From Rickettsiales bacterium (GTDB taxonomy: Bacteria; Pseudomonadota; Alphaproteobacteria; Rickettsiales; Anaplasmataceae): a stretch of DNA of 6,187 nt. A model generated the notes under the pieces. That model saw nothing but the letters and a program-made list of their open reading frames with translations, made no database searches and had not been told where the DNA came from. The stretch covers positions 1 to 6,187 of the forward strand of contig JAITUS010000135.1 of assembly GCA_031286185.1 (NCBI GenBank), read 5' to 3'. This document shows, one piece after another, positions 6,032-6,187 of this stretch (positions are counted from its first letter, which is position 1; each line of letters opens with the position of its first letter). The position numbers were made by a program, and so were the translations under genes.

Positions 6032-6187
6032 TAGATTTCTCGCATATCAAGCTAGTTTTGACATATGCAAAAAACTACTTGACAACCTTCGCCAGTCCCT
6101 TTATCATGGAGCTGGAGGTGTTCAGTTATCTTCATCTGTGCAGATTAAACGACAAGAGTATTATGTAGTTGGTGTCTTATGTTTGAT
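6006..6187 (+). CDS. Open frame running off the right edge, possibly peptide-deformylase-like (partial)
   Basis: A frame distinct from xthA is open from 5997 to the window end, more than 60 codons. There is no ATG in it; the first usable start is TTG at 6006, which overlaps the end of xthA and has no clear ribosome-binding site, so the true start is unknown. The stretch reads FDICKKLLDNLRQSLYHG followed by A-G-G-V-Q-L-S-S-S-V-Q-I-K-R. This recalls the N-terminal helix and motif I of peptide deformylases, which normally read helix, then G-V-G-L-A-A-x-Q, then a K-R and a hydrophobic strand. Here the second Gly is Gln, Ala-Ala is Ser-Ser, and there is one extra residue, so if it belongs to that family it is divergent or decayed. 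The metal-binding motifs would lie beyond the window. It could also be an unrelated protein or a pseudogene remnant without its start. Confidence 0.4.
   Translation, partial: MKKKTLLHNRFLAYQASFDICKKLLDNLRQSLYHGAGGVQLSSSVQIKRQEYYVVGVLCL
6079..6107 (+). promoter_or_regulatory. Near-consensus sigma-70 promoter sequence
   Basis: A perfect -35 TTGACA (6079-6084), a 17-bp spacer and a -10 TATCAT (6102-6107, five of six matches) point rightward. Transcription would start near 6114, just in the GGAGGTG stretch. It lies about 50 bp after the xthA stop but inside the open frame at the right edge, so if that frame is translated the promoter may be chance or may serve something further right. No -10 fits the other TTGACA at 6058-6063. 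Confidence 0.45.

Noticed and set aside
6058..6063. A second TTGACA after xthA as another promoter
   Set aside because: No TATAAT-like hexamer lies 15-19 bp downstream.
6106..6168. 20-codon plus-strand frame starting ATG at 6106 (MELEVFSYLHLCRLNDKSIM)
   Set aside because: It is short, has no ribosome-binding site before it, and overlaps the longer, more protein-like right-edge frame.

Overview
The window is AT-rich, densely packed and alphaproteobacterial. It most likely comes from Wolbachia (Rickettsiales). The clues are a transposase start at the left edge that reads like the IS5-family element common in Wolbachia, an alphaproteobacterial-type HemY with a C-terminal Cys-rich ribbon, a single LolC/E-type permease, and low-GC coding sequence with one decaying gene. 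The genus call is inference from recalled protein families; no database was searched.

Layout, left to right. (1) Positions 1-62 hold the first 20 codons of an IS transposase on the minus strand, running off the left edge; its upstream end lies somewhere before about 130. (2) A minus-strand cluster is transcribed from about 3330 down to 154: lolC (LolC/E permease), a Mic60/mitofilin-like membrane coiled-coil protein, then hemY. lolC and mic60 overlap by 8 bp and mic60 and hemY by 4 bp, so they look translationally coupled. (3) Upstream of lolC on the same strand is a broken sodium:dicarboxylate symporter gene (3431-4306). It has one in-frame TAA after codon 177 and lacks the last part of the transport domain. 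(4) A divergent intergenic region of about 208 bp (4307-4514) contains small repeats. (5) On the plus strand are hemD (uroporphyrinogen-III synthase) and xthA (exonuclease III), which overlap by one base. (6) At the right edge another reading frame stays open to the end of the window. It resembles the start of a peptide-deformylase-like protein and contains a near-consensus sigma-70 promoter sequence.

Biology. hemD makes the uroporphyrinogen-III ring for haem synthesis. HemY and Mic60-like proteins are membrane-anchored, and their genes are commonly found next to hemD in alphaproteobacteria. Here the usual hemD-mic60-hemY block appears split: mic60-hemY sits behind lolC on the opposite strand, with the dead symporter between lolC and hemD. 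LolC/E is the membrane part of the lipoprotein-releasing ABC transporter, so the minus-strand cluster is envelope-related. XthA serves base-excision repair.

I see no tRNA, rRNA, CRISPR array, toxin-antitoxin pair, phage module or clearly new multi-gene system. The items most worth a second look are the Mic60-like gene and its broken synteny, the symporter pseudogene, the right-edge reading frame, and the short reading frame with a strong ribosome-binding site just before lolC.
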